From NCBI GenBank assembly GCA_022225965.2, contig JAKJXP020000016.1, forward strand, positions 434,001 to 498,000: a stretch of 64,000 bases of DNA, given 5' to 3'. Shown in pieces: positions 34,513 through 47,546 of this stretch. Source of the stretch: Diatrype stigma (Eukaryota > Ascomycota > Sordariomycetes > Xylariales > Diatrypaceae). A model generated the notes under the pieces. It did not search any database. It was not told where the DNA came from and was given only the letters and a program-made list of their open reading frames with translations. Each line of letters starts with the position of its first letter. The stretch's first letter is position 1. A program made the position numbers and the translations under genes.

Positions 34513-36480
34513 TGTCCAAAGTTTGTGTATCTGTTCAGAACCATCATCAGCACGACATTTCACATAAGTTTGGTCTCCATTTGTCCACTCCTCGACGACC
34601 CGTTTGCAGCGGTGTGGTGGCGTATTCGGCTGATCCTGTTCCAGCCAATCTTCGATCGATGTTGCTGGCATGTTTATACGTAAGAAGCGTGAGCTAATAA
34701 CGCCGAACCACCTGGTTTTGATAGCTCACAGAGAAATAGGCTCATTTGGCCAGCTACAAGGTTGTGACTATCCATGGCAAGTTGTTTCAAAGCCTGTAGA
34801 CTTGGGTCGCGTTTTCGAGTGTCGGGAGGTCGGATACAGTGAGGCCTTTCATCACTGGCGTCCGTTTGCCCGGCGAACCAACATACGCGAGAGAAATTGA
34901 TAAGATTGGCGATGCCCGACAAGGCCAAGAACCGTGAGGCCTGCTGACTTTGCGATGCCTATGCGGGTCTAGGCCCTGTACGGAGCTGCGGGTTGGTTGC
35001 ATGTATGTTGTGCGACATGACCTATTTAAGGACAGTCTCGTCATATTCCCAAGTTGAACACTTTGTCGCAGTTTATCCGCGCAGAACCCATGAACCGATA
35101 TCCTTCTTCAGGTGGCTCAGGTGCGAACCAGGATGGTGGTTGATGTTGGAGTTTTCTCGTATTTGGAAGTCAAGCATGGCTTAGACAGTATCTTCGCCAA
35201 GATGGATACGAAGGCTTCAGATATGGTTCAGCCCCAAGGATAGCAGCACTGAGCGGTGACAATGCTAGCGCCGGCGCATGCGCATGCGCAGAAATGAGTG
35301 CAGGTGAAGGTGCAATTGCAGGCGCAAACATGGTCGTGAGCCGAAGCTGCAGCCGTACGTTGGAAGCTTGACTGCGCGCGCATGCTATTGAGTTGTGCCG
35401 GCAAACTGGATCAAGTTGGGCGCAAGACCGCAGCATGGCGTTGCATAACAGCTGCATGGCTAAAGCTGAATAGGCGGCGGGAGCTCGTCTGTCTGTGTTC
35501 GCTCGATATGCTGATGTCTGTGCAAGTAATTGATACGAAAACCCCTTCCTGGCCCTGGCGCATTCTCGGTAGTTGTGGCTTGTGGCTTCAAACTGTTGTA
35601 AAGGGAACTTGAGATGGCTATGGCATGATTCCACTCGGTTCTACCTCGAATTATAGTCGTGTGTTTGACGGCACGACTACCTATGGATGTAGGTGGAGGT
35701 TCTCGAGTCTGTCGTCTGAGTCTAATGTCGGCATGTGGCGCGATCCGGCTTGGGATAATGTCTTCAACGAGTTGTCGTCGTTGTCGTTGTCGTTGACATT
35801 GTCGTATTTGTCCGTCTCATAGCATAGCCGAGTACTACAAAACCATCGCGCGCAAACGGGTAATCGAGGCATAGTAGATTGGGGAGGAGACCGACGCCAA
35901 CAAAAGTAAAAATTGACAGATCAAACTTACCGGCAATGCGCCCCTACGATCTATCCCAAGATAGGTACCCAAGATACCCCGTACAGACCGAAATAACATG
36001 AATTTTCAGGTCTTCCGAATGTTTCTTTGAGTAATTCCTTCCGTTACAACGGCCGGCAGCCTTCGCTTCTTTCTTCTTCTTCTTCTCTTCCTAGCAACGT
36101 CTGCGCCGAACACTTCAACCACCGAAATAAGGAGTTTATAAGAAAACCCGCAAAAGAATGAAGAAAGTTGATGTGTACTAAGACGAAAAGGAGGGAAGGA
36201 GGGAGGAGAAGGGGGGAAGAAGGGGAGAGGGAAGGAAGAGAGGGTCAAAAGACATTTCCGCACACCAACGCCGACTACCAAAAAGCCTAGAGCTAGGTTA
36301 CATAGGGCATGTCTTGTACAAGGTAGGTAACTGCATGCCTACTACCTGCTACCCGACTACCTACCTAGGTAGTAGCCCGGAGCCGGGTACATATGGATAT
36401 GAGTTCAGCAGGCAGTCCCGGTAGGTATTTCCAGGCATGTACATAAGAGACCTAATCTTGGGGCTATAATTATTTTACCT
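34513..36480. other. Gene-free spacer, first part
   Basis: 5' flank of gis2. It contains alternating GCATGC-type palindromes near 35,275-35,292, a (TTGTCG)n run at 35,773-35,800, a purine-rich block at 36,185-36,245, and an ACTACCTACCTAGGTAGTAG palindrome at about 36,356-36,375. I see no gene. Confidence 0.5.
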
Positions 36481-37090
36481 GAGGGCTATAGTCCCACCTT
36501 GGCAGCTGCGTGCCGGATTGTTCTAATGCGCTAGTCCCCCCTTAACCTATTACCTACCTGGATAAGCGATCTTAAGTATATATATACGTATACAGCTGCT
36601 GTATGATATCTGTCCATACATAACCCCCCTTCCTTTATCCGTAACAGCGGCCAAGGTATTATACCGGTGCCCCTTAAGCGCTTTCGAGAGCCATCAAGCC
36701 TTAGCTAGTACGCGTTACGCCAGTACTACCGCCGGAATTACGCTGGCACCACTGCCGGAGCTACGCCGGGCCAGGCCGGAACTAAATACTGAAGATCGGG
36801 CTGCTTTGATAAGTATGTCTAGTGGTGGCTTTGGTAGGTGGTTATAAGGGGCTTAAGGTTCGTACCGCCGGCTTGACAGTTGGCAAGGTGGGGTTATAGC
36901 CCTTGAGTAAAATATTTATAGCCCCAACATTAGGTCTCGTACATAACCTTGGAAGGCAGTTAGTAGCTACTAGTACTTCCGTAGAACTAGGCGTCAGCAG
37001 GGAAGGTGGTGGGAGGATCTTTTTTGTCTTAGTCGGGTGTTAGGTACGAAGATTGTCACTGTAATTACATATCCAATCTGCTAATATCCC
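36481..37090. repeat. Patch of imperfect ACGCCGG / CCGGAAC repeats, possible relic of a repeat family
   Basis: At about 36,710-36,785 a degenerate 20-30 bp unit (ACGCCGGnACTACCGCCGGA-like) repeats several times within DNA of different texture from its flanks. It is unidentified. Confidence 0.35.
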
Positions 37091-40000
37091 GTACCACACG
37101 CGCGCGCGCACACACACACACTCTCTCTCTCTCTCTTTCACACCTTTCACTCTCTCTGCCGCCACTCCCATCCCACACGCGCACACAAGCGCACCAGACG
37201 CATTGCATTATTCAGGCTTGGAGGGGGGTAACCGCAACTCCAGTCATGGCTGCCAGGGCTAGCAGAAAATTGGGCTGGAACTTGCCAAATAAAGTGGGCT
37301 CACTATACCTCTCTTGCTACTATCAGGTATAAGATACAGGTACGAGGTATCAGAATATGTAGGGAGGATGTACGCATGAATGTATGCAGTTAGCATATTT
37401 CCAGGTTGTCTGGATGTCCGGACTTTGGTACAGAACCTTGATGTAGGCAAGGGCAGGTGATATAAACATTCACCTCTTATGGTTATACTATAACTAGACC
37501 TGGCCAACATGCGAGGGGTCTTGGGGTTTTTTGGAATGCTCGGCGAGTACCTCTGTATCTGTGTTTCTCACCCGTTCCTTATACTTGCTTAGGTGCACTG
37601 CTATGCACACCTATCACTCGGAGCATTTCTTAGCCGAATCGGGACCTTGAATGAATATACGGTGGTGAGTCGTGACTCGGTGATGGGGTATCAAGTGCCT
37701 TCAAGCCTCTGGGTTCTCACATACAATGCCTACATACATACCTACATACATGTGGTGTGCTTACTGCATAGGGCTTTGCTATGCCCGTGATTCGTTTGCC
37801 CACAGGAATAGCATACCTTAGGCATGTAAGTCACATAAACATAAACATGCATATACACTTCCATCTGTGCCAGCCCAAAACTCGATCAAATCTCATTGTG
37901 AGACAGTGTTGTGATCTGATAACTACTCAAGTATGGTGGCATTTTTGTATGAGTCCCTTACCTCAGCCACGTCCATTCTCGATCGACGGGAGTATCTTCG
38001 ACTTTTCGACAATTTCTTCTGATAGCTACATAATAGTTAGATCCTCCGTCCCAACCCTCCCTCTTACCTACTACACAAGTATCTCATCTCTCATCTCTCA
38101 TCTCATCTCACATCCAGTTTATCCGACCTACAGCCTACCTGACTAGGGCTGGCCTATCCTATCACTGGCACCACCGAGATTCCGTGATGCCCAGTACTAG
38201 CGCCTCTAGCTCTCTACCTAGCAAAGTGGGTTGGATGTTCAACTCGTGCGGTCCCGCCTCCCCCTCTCCTGCTTCTTCTGTTGCTCCTCCTCTTCCCACT
38301 TTCCAGTTCTCTCTTGGCTAGCACTAACGTATGTTAGAGGCTGGGTACGTAGGCCTAGCCCTAGGTGGGAAGTCTCCACCGTCCCTCATTTCTAATCCGT
38401 TTTCCTTTTTGTCGGGGATTTTATCCCTCACGACGGGCCTCGGTTGGTGATGTGTGCCTACTTACATACAATAAGCGGTTCCAGGACCTAGACATGTCGT
38501 TGTGTGTGTGTGTGTGTGTGTCTGTCTGTCTGTCTACTCGCAGCAGACAGGGGAAAGACAGTGAGAGTCTGACTAAGGTTGATATAAAATCTTGAACCGC
38601 GTCTGCCGCTGGTAAAACGAAAATGGCAGGCTGTTGATTCCAAGGTTACTCGTGTAGCATAATCACGTTGGTAGGTACTTCATACACCTGCCTATCCTTT
38701 GCTGCTGCTTTCCAATGGTTTCAACCCCATCACACATTTCGCAGAAGAACTTGCAGGGTTGAGTCGAAACCCCACACTGGGGGATGGGCATTGGAGATCC
38801 AACAGCAGGGCTGGGCTGGGCAGGGAGTAGAAATCGGTGTTTGAATCGAGCAAAAGACATGGACGTTCAAACAGAATCTCGCGATTGGGCCGCAAGATGT
38901 ATCAGCGTATGTACAATCTGATTACACGGTACTTGTGCTCATTCGTTCACAGAAGATACACATGTCTAGAGCTATAGAACTAGAACTACATGTAGAACTA
39001 CATGTATCGGAGGTATGTATATGCTGTACATGTATGTAGGCGCTGCCTGTGGCTCTGCAGCCTATCTAGGCAGCCCAGGCAGCCAAGCACCTCAGCACTG
39101 CAGCAGCACTGCAGCAGCACGCAGTCGGACGGGACCCTTGGACCTGCAGTTCATCGTCGTTGCACTAGCCCCGAAATCACATAGGGATTGCGATCCTCGT
39201 ATGCGGCACGTCGATGTTACCCTCGTTTCCTGTCCCAGTCTTACCTACATACATACTGTAGTATTTAGTAGCTGGACATACACACCTACCTATGTATACA
39301 CCTACCTTTGGGTACTGTCTATAAGTCATGATGCATTTGTAGCCAGTCGCATTTGCTTCATCGTTGTATGCTACCTAGGTACCTATACATACATACCTAC
39401 ACGACCATCATTGACACATCCAATGACATCTTCATGGGGTATGTATGTATTTAGTGCTGGGCTGCTCCTGCTGGAGGGTGAGCACTGAGCACTGAGGGGT
39501 GGTTCCGCGCGCTGATTCCGTGCCGCATACCTAAGTCAACCCCCCTCCAATCCAGGCCCCTGTCTTATACGTATATACCCGACCCAGCTCGCTATTTCGT
39601 CCAATCAAAGGCCCGTCGCAAAAAAAGCCCGACAAGATTTTTCTTTGCGCTCCTTTTTCAACTTTTTTTTCTCCTCTCGTGGCTTCCAGTTATTCATAAC
39701 TACAGCTTATCTTTAATTACGTACAGTACTCAATGATGCTACCTTACTGCTTGAGTCGAGTCGTCTCCCTGTCCGCTCGCTCAAAGTCACACGGCCAAGT
39801 CCTGCATCGTAAGAGGGCTCGATAGAGAAGTTCTATGCGGTCATAGGCAGTAGCTATTCTAAGTAGGCACTTCGTAGAAGAGCAGATAATGGAGCGAAGG
39901 ACGACCGGATGGATGCATGCATGAACAGATATGAGTCTTCGCAAACTAATTACCCGTTGACGTTCCCGTCTTGGAGACCAAGGTTCAAAACCACTCCCTT

Positions 40001-41609
40001 CCCCCAATATATAATATATAAGTAGTTACTCCAAGCCGCCACCCCCCTCTATACTTGAATGTGTATTGATCCTCGCCAACAGCTGACCAATGCCGTGTGC
40101 CTGGGTGGTCGATCTATCACAGCTGGGTGTTGGTTTTTGTATGTGTAATGCTTACTGACGACAGACCTTTTCATAGCTTTTTGATATTTGATAAGACGAC
40201 TAGATAAACGAACCCAACATACACGACGAAGCCGTGCTAACCAACGTGGGCGACAAGGCTGCGTCTTGCGATCTATCTGGGTAGATTTCCATATCTTTGT
40301 CGTCGCCGTCCCTATCCCCGTCCCCATCCCCGTCTTTAAGGGGGTGGTAGGGGGATGCACAGCCGTTGAATATACTAACGGAACATAGACTCAACTCCGG
40401 GGGGTACCTATGATTATTATTTATCTAAGTATCTATGTACTCCATATCTATGAATGTTTTGACTCTCTCATCACGACCTCCTAGGCAGGTATCTATCATC
40501 ATATCCACCCCTCGTCCGTGTCTGCCCCACGAGCCAACCAGGCTGTCACCCCGGGGTTAGATTACATAAGATCGATAGCCTTATATTGGTCCGAGCACAT
40601 CTTGAGGTCGATCTCATATGATCACTTACGTACAGATATATATATATATATATATATATTGTATTACGCGGTCGACGGCCTATAAGGCCATGCCGGATTT
40701 GTCTACGTATTACTTGACAGGAAAACCTCGAAGGTGATAACATCTAAATATAGCATGTACCTGGGTGGGTGCTTACTGATCGATGGTAAAGGAACGCGCC
40801 AGACATAGTTCCCTAATTAGATATCTCGCTTCCACTTGTAGCAAGTTACTCGTTTCCCAGTGAGTCGGGACGCAGGTAACGGCAGGCTGGTCAATAAGCA
40901 CCTAGCTAAACCGACAGCCTGTATATACCTTCTAGAGCCGGGGCTGGGACGACAAGACAACGACATAGGAGCAGAAGACCCCGAAGAAGTGAACAAGCAA
41001 GTAAGGAAACAAGCCAGAAACCTTAGCCTTTCTTCACAGGTTCCTCCTTCTCACCCTCAACCTCAACAACCCCCCCTTTCCCTCCCACCGCCTAAGTCCT
41101 CTTCGGTGCGGGTTCCATCCCATCCCGTTCCATTCGTTCCGCTCCTATATATACAGTATAACATGCGCCGCTTTCCATACGCGCACACCATTGTGCCCAT
41201 GTAGGTAGGTAATTAGCAAGGCACGTCATTTGTATATGTACGTACCCTCACACACATCCCTATACGCGCAACTGCTGTTGGTAGTTTACATGTAGTTTAC
41301 ATGGCAGATAGATGCTAATGTGAGATAGAAAGATATGTCCAGTCAGCCAGCCAGCCAGTCAGTCAGTCAGTCAGATGGTATGATAGACAAGGTCAGTATC
41401 AGTAGCAGCCAGTCAGCTAGCTCTTTTTTCTTCCCTTCTGTCCTGTCCTTCCTTTCTTCCCATCTTCCTTGTATTTTCCTGACAAGTGATGCAGCCATTA
41501 CCCTGCTCCTTTCTTTACCCGGCCCTTTCCATTATCTTTTGGTTTTTCTTCAGGTTAGAACCTTATTCAGTGTATATTTTTCCCCTTTTTTCTCTCTCTT
41601 TCTTTTCTT
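37091..41609. other. Long gene-free spacer rich in microsatellites
   Basis: No ORF here looks like a gene. Simple repeats: CG/CA/CT stretch at 37,096-37,137, (TG)n-(TCTG)n at 38,500-38,535, GCAGCACT repeats at about 39,090-39,122, (TA)n at 40,637-40,659 and CCAGCCAGTCAGTC at 41,343-41,373. A TACCTAGGTACC motif lies near 39,371. The 4.5-kb length makes an unrecognised RNA gene or regulatory domain possible, but I cannot support one. Confidence 0.5.
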
Positions 41610-43367
41610 TTACCGTGGTCCAGCACCACCGCTACTGCTAGGCCACATCGTCCCTGAGCTACCGCTCCTCGCGCCATATTCGGACGAGGAAGTGAGCGGC
41701 ACGCTCAGGCTGCTAGCACCGGCGGCGGCACTAGTGCCGAGGTGCGAGCTGGAGGAGCCAGAACCAGAACTCGCGCCAGACTCACCGTCAAGCGGAGGCG
41801 GCACGATAGACCTCGGTCTCGCCTCGACGACATACGAGACGCCGTCCTCCGAAGCGTACGAAGGTGGGCGGGCCGACGCGGCAGAATCCGGTCTCGGCTC
41901 CGACTGTTCGGAGCTCGAGTCTGAACCACTATTACCGCTATGATGAGACCTTCTGCTACTAGCTGCAGCAGGGGAAACAGGAGCATCCTCGTTGCGCTGC
42001 CAGAATAGACGGTTCGGGTCGACGCGGACGCTCTCACGCCAGGCGCCGTAGGCAGGGGGCTCGAGCTTACCGGCGCCGTCGTCAAGGACACCGGCGGCCT
42101 CCTCGTCGCGGGCGAGCACGACGCGGATGGGGCGGCGCGGGACGGCGTAGCCGTGGTTTCCGGGGCCGGTGACTTCGGCCATGTAAGGGTATGCGCTGTT
42201 AACGCCACGTTCGGCGTCGTCCCGGTTTCCGCCGGGTTGGTGGTGGCCCATCAGCAGCATGCAGATTCGCACCAGGCCGTGGCAGAAGATGATAGTGGCG
42301 AATAGGATCAGCAGAATCAGCATGATGGCGAAGGTGCTCGTGCCGATACTGTGCGTCATTGAGAGTGCGAGGTCTGGGTTTGATGTTAGTAAAATACAGT
42401 GGAACAAAGGGAATTACGTAGGTAAACGTGTAGGATGTAGGCAAGAAGAGCCACTGAGGTAAGGGGATGATATGATATACGTACAGACGCTAAGCATGAC
42501 GACCATGAGCAGCCCAGAGACGAAGCACTTAAGGATCTGCGACCGCAGGCGCCGGGACTGGATCCAGGGAAAGCAGAAGAGAAAGTCATGCGGCTCTTCA
42601 CCATTGCTGCTGTTGTTATTCCTGCTGCTCCTATACTCGTCCTCCTCGTATCTGCCCCGCACCCGTCGCGAAGAGCCGTGCCCGTGCCCGTGCCCATGCT
42701 GGCGTCGTTGCTGGTGTCGCTGCTGCCGCCGTCTCCCGGAGTCCGCGAGCGCGGCGAGGTGCAGCTCCGCTGGGTCCGGACCTTCGAACCGTCTGCGTCC
42801 GCCGGCGGTAGCGGATGATGGTGATGATGGTGACAGCGCTCCACGCCCTAGAGCTGCGACTGCGGGCGGTGTGGGCAAACCCGGATACCGCGCCGTGCTC
42901 ACGGACACAGAGGATCGCCTGGACGAAGAAGAAGGTCCGCGGGACAAAGGCAGCGGCGCGGGTCGCGGAGCCGGAGTGGTGTCGTCATCGTCATCGTGGG
43001 TCGAAGAGGACGGATTTCTCAAGGTCCCGCGGGTCCAGGTGCGGGTGATGTGCGGTATGTGCAAACGATTTGACCGGGGGTCCCGGTCTGGCCGTGGCGT
43101 CTTGGGCTCGTCATCGTTGCCACTATTGATGTTGTCTCTAGTCGAATCTTGCCTTCCTGTATTAGGCTGTCCCGTGAAGAGCGTGGGCATAAAGCGACGG
43201 CTGAAAGGAAAGCCCCCTCTCGAGTGCTCCTCCTGGTTCTGCTCAGCCATCTCTGCTTGCTGCTGCTGCTGCCGCCGCCTTGGTGGTTCTTCCGGGTTAG
43301 GGGACTGTTCAACTGATGAATCCCCCGCTCCTCTCCGGAGGACATTTGATCGAAGGAAAGAGGCCAT
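41610..43367 (-). CDS. Ser-rich membrane protein with two membrane segments, function unknown
   Basis: Two exons, 43367..42485 and 42373..41610, give 548 residues. The donor is GTACGT and the intron ends ACCCAG after CTAAC. The N-terminal 265 residues are hydrophilic and low-complexity (Gln, Arg, Ser and Asp runs, a His-Gly repeat). A first hydrophobic segment (LKCFVSGLLMVVMLSVYLALSM) spans the splice junction, and a second (FAIMLILLILFATIIFCHGLVRI) follows about 10 residues later, so both ends should lie on the same side. The conserved C-terminal tail contains VPRRPIRVVLARDEEA, PPAYGAWRESVRVDPNRLFWQR and RPPSYASEDGVSYVVEARPRS, including two PPxY-like motifs (PPAYG, PPSYA) that could bind WW-domain ubiquitin ligases. 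I know similar tails in fungal uncharacterised membrane proteins but no function. Confidence 0.78.
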
Positions 43368-46276
43368 GTTTTGCGAATGGATCGATCGAGATATATATGG
43401 TATATGTATTTCATGTACAGTTTTCTTTTTCCTACGCCAGAGCCCAGCTGTTGTCACCGATGGTTAAAAATACTCATACTTTTCTTGTGCCGTGTCCTTT
43501 TGGTTGTTTGGTGATATGACTCGGGATAAGATGAGACGAGACGAGTGTCCTGAAGCGTGGAGATTTGGTCACACGAAGCAAGCCACCGATGCCCTGCTGG
43601 TGCTGTGGTTGCTGTAGGTCGAGCCCAACTGGTAAGCAGGAGATGGCCTCCCGTGTCAATAGGTTTTATGCGGAATCGGAAGCCGTGTCGTCGGATTTGG
43701 GGTTGTTTGTTGATTTGACGGTTTCGCTAGTAGACGCCTCACAGCGAACGGATTCGGGTCGGGAACTAGGAGACCTTCTCGGGTACCTGCAGCTTTGTAT
43801 GGGTTGTATGTCTTAGACCGTAATTGCGCACCCGATGAATGAGGTCCAGTTAACTAGCTCGCCGGCCCAGCCCGTCGAGGGAGAATTCGGTTCGAGAGAA
43901 GAGAGGCGTATGAGGTGGTGGTGTGTGTGGTGTTTAGGAGGGAGGGAACAAACTCTTGGATATCAAATCCGACCGCCTTCGACCAATCAATGTTTTCGGA
44001 TGAGAAAACGAGGGTATAATTGAACTGAAATGAATGTACAAAGGGCTCACAGAGCGCGCCTATAGACAGAAACAAGAAACGAAGGGATAAAAAAAAAGGA
44101 AAACACCGGGAAATACGGTCGTTTCAGTGAGACACTGTCTTCACTCAAATAACATCAGAGAGGGAAAACGAGGGAGACGAAGCGAAAAAAGAGGACGAAG
44201 CAATAATCAACCGGCGGATCAATCAATGAACCGGATCAATCACAGATTGTTCGGGGTGGTTTGGATTGCGAGCCCGAGAAACGAGGAGGGAAGAAAGAGG
44301 CAGGTGGGTAATGAGTATGTTAGTGAGCGTAGAGAATTGGGTGGTGATCACCACATCGGATGGATCTAATGGAACACCTAGTTAGGGACAACCGCTACGA
44401 CGATGGCAGTGACTGACTATATTCCAGTCACTATTGCTACGTCTGGGATGTCCTGCTATGGACAAGACGGATGGATAATACGTGGGTAATAAGAATTATA
44501 GGATATATAGGATATAGGATGGAGGAGCGAGGAGTGAGAGCACCACCACCACGACCACCAGCGTTGGCGTTGGCGTTGGCGTTGGTTGCCGCTTGCTTGT
44601 TCGGGTAGGCAAGCAGCCCCGTATCCAATAACCTTGGAAGTTACATAACGATCTGGGTATGTAATAACCTGGCCTGTACCATGTACGTTGAAGGTCATGG
44701 CCAATACAACCCGCTATTGCTTAGGTAATGTATGTAGACCTGTCGTCTCTGATAAGTTTGATTCGAGGATGGAGGCCAGATGCCGAAACAGGCATCGTTC
44801 CTTCACTACGGACTGCACATCACATCACATCTTGATCGCTGCTCTTCCCATGGGGATTGTGGGTTGGCTTGGGTTTGGGTTCGCGGGTGCGTGGGTGTTC
44901 GCTCACTGCCGCTGTCTGTGCCAATTTCCAGCTTGCCAGCATTTACCTCATATGGAATACATACCATGTATACCTCACTCATCATACATAGTAACTCGTA
45001 ACAGGGAAAAGTGATGAGCGTGGGGAGGGACGGAGCTTGGGATCCAGGGCTGCCAGGGCCCAGGGCCTAGGGGTTTCTAAAACCGGCGCGCGTCAAGACG
45101 TGATATCGGCTCGGATTGGCCGATGGGAGCAAGCTTGGCCCCTTCTGCGACAGATGCATGAAAGCGCCATGCAGGGGTCGCTTCTTGACCAGTGTTTCGG
45201 ATTGCACTTGGGCTGCACTTGGGCTGCACTAGTCCCTTTCTGGTCCTATGCTCTGCTGCTTCCATCTTCCAACAAGTTGCAACAACCTTCCAGGTTGGAG
45301 TTGGATACCTATGTACGAAGCACAAAGTAGGCGCTCATCGTGCATCTGGCGTATCAGAAAAGATATAGTAACCTGTATTCAACCAGTTCGAGGCTGTCTA
45401 ATTCAAAGTGGTGAGTACATTGTATAAACATGATTTCATGATTACCAATCAATATATATATATATATATATATTACCAAGGCGCTGTTGTATGAGTGACG
45501 CTTTATAAAGACCCAGTTTTCGTATCATTGGCGGGTAACGATTCTTCCATATCCAATGTTTGAGGTAACCACCCTTGATCGTGAGCATTTCTAACAAATC
45601 AGGTAAGGCTCTGACTGCGACTGACCGAAAGAATAAATGACTCAGAAACCCGGAAGGGGAGCTGTATAAGTTGAAAAGAAGAGGATTCACATGGCTCTCC
45701 TTACGTTTCAAGATAGCCCACGATACACACCGATGAGACTTATTGACGGCATCGTCCTCGTATTGCTTGTTCTATAATAGGTATTGCTCACCGAATACAG
45801 GGACCCAGATTTACTACTTAGTAATTCCTCTCCTTGAAGAGTCTCTTACGACCTTCCTCCCCTTATCAGGACTCGGTCGAAGAATTTAGTATTTGATGCC
45901 ATCGATACGCCGGTGGCTCGCTCAGCTTACTCAAAAATCCACCATACTGCCCTGACAATCACAGATCACGGTATCGTTACCGTCCTCCTTGTGCACCAAA
46001 GCCCCGCCCCTTTTAGTCCCTGGCTCTTTAGTTCGTCTGGCCGCATGCTGTCGGTCTCTCCTATTATGCTGTTTGTTGACCCGTCTTGAACATTGATGAT
46101 AACGTAAGACAAAATCACCATAGCAACAATAGTCTAGCAAGCTGACATAATTACTATTATTCCTGTTGGTAGCGGCGACGGGCCATTCGCCGGCTTTGCC
46201 GTCAAACCCTTGAGACACAATTAACCTCTGGTGAGGTACCCTAAGGCCCAAGAGTCTCATATCGATTAGATTGTAC
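43368..46276. other. Gene-free spacer
   Basis: Nothing I can support as a gene. Features are a GTTGGC repeat at 44,563-44,587 and (TA)n at 45,452-45,473. Confidence 0.5.
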
Positions 46277-47546
46277 TCAAACCACTCGGAGTTCTCCTAG
46301 CAGCAGTCTGCGATCCGACGATGCGGATAAGACTATACGTCATTAGCAAACAGGCTCAGACCAGGCATAACCTGGGGAAATATTCTGGACGTACTGGTAG
46401 GTTGGTCGTTAGGCGCAAACTCGGCGCAGTTGACAGTTCCTTTATGGCCCGGCAACTTGTACAAGAGCTTGCCATTATCGCTAGACCATATCACCACGGT
46501 GCCATCTCCCGCGCCGACGGCGATCTTCTTGCCCGTCTGGTCCCAGCTGCCCCGGACCAGGTTCTGCTCGATCCCCATCTGCGCCCCGTCGAACGTGCGG
46601 ATATGCCGCTCCGTCGGGGCGAACGGGCGGATGTCCCACGTCTTCGCCGTTGAGTCGTGGGAGTAGGACAGGAGGGATTGCGAATCCGGCGACACGCGCA
46701 AACTTGTGACGGTGTTGTTATGGCCAAGCATCGAGTACACGACGGCCTTCTTCCGCAGGTCCCAGACCTTAACGTCGTTGTCTATGCCGCCCGAGTATAT
46801 CTCGTTGCCGGCCTCGGCCACAGCGACGGCGGTGATGGGAAACTCAGTCTCGATGTAGTCGGCAGCGTTCTTCGTCCGCGGATCCCAGATCCCTATCGTG
46901 CCGTCATCGCTCCCGCTAATCAACAACTCCTCGCCTCGTTTCGTCGTGTCTAATGTATTGATGATCTCCTCGTGACCAACATATCTCCGTATCCGCGTGC
47001 CCGACGTCAAGTCCCAGCTGGCGAGATGCATGTCTGCCGAGGCAGAGTATAAAATTTCGGAATCGCGTGACCATTGTAGGTCCAAGACAGCCCCTTTGTG
47101 GCCGGTCAATTGGCCGTAATTTTCACACGTGGTGGAGGCATGCCATAACACTGCCCCCTATCGTCAGCTATAGTCTCGCTCAGAGTCTTCTCCCCGTTTG
47201 ATAGGTGGTCCATACATATACTCCTATCCATAGATCCAGACGCGATAAACCTCCCCGTGGGATCAAACTTCGCGGAAAACACCTCCCCAGAGTGACCCGT
47301 CAGCTCCATCAACGGAGACTCGAGGTTGCTTGTACGTAGGGTCTGCAATGTCGGAATTAGCCTCGACTATATAGGTAGCGAGTTGCGATTCTCGTATCGA
47401 GTGACCCGACATACCGATTGGGTCAGAGCACCGCCATCGGCACCGTCTCTTCGGGCGAGCGCGGTGCTGGTCCCAGGCTTCTGACGTTTGACGAGCATTT
47501 GGCCGGCGCCAGGCTCGTCCGACGCGGGTCGCTTTTCCGCGGACAT
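46277..47546 (-). CDS. cwf17: U5 snRNP 40-kDa WD40 protein (SNRNP40 / Cwf17 type)
   Basis: Spliceosome component that sits with Prp8 in the U5 snRNP. The exons are 47546..47415, 47342..47216, 47150..46395 and 46332..46277, giving 356 residues. A short charged N-tail (MSAEKRPAS, LVKRQKPG) is followed by seven WD repeats: ELTGHSGEVFSAKFDPTG, GQLTGHKGAVLDLQW, RYVGHEEIINTLD, then repeats ending IWDPR, VWDLRKK, TWDIRPF and VIWSSDNGKLLYKLPGHKGTVN. The last exon carries ILSASSDRRLLLGEL, the hallmark end of this family. The exon 2/3 join uses GTATGG as donor and rebuilds SMDRSILLW exactly. The gene is head-to-head with BET3. Confidence 0.93.

Noticed and set aside
39955..40010. GGTTCAAAACC resembling a tRNA T arm
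   Set aside because: Flanking bases do not pair as a T stem and no cloverleaf could be built.
42472..43467. 331-codon open frame on the plus strand
   Set aside because: Exact antisense of the Ser-rich membrane-protein exon 1; composition (Arg/Pro/Cys/Ser strings) is a shadow of its codon bias.
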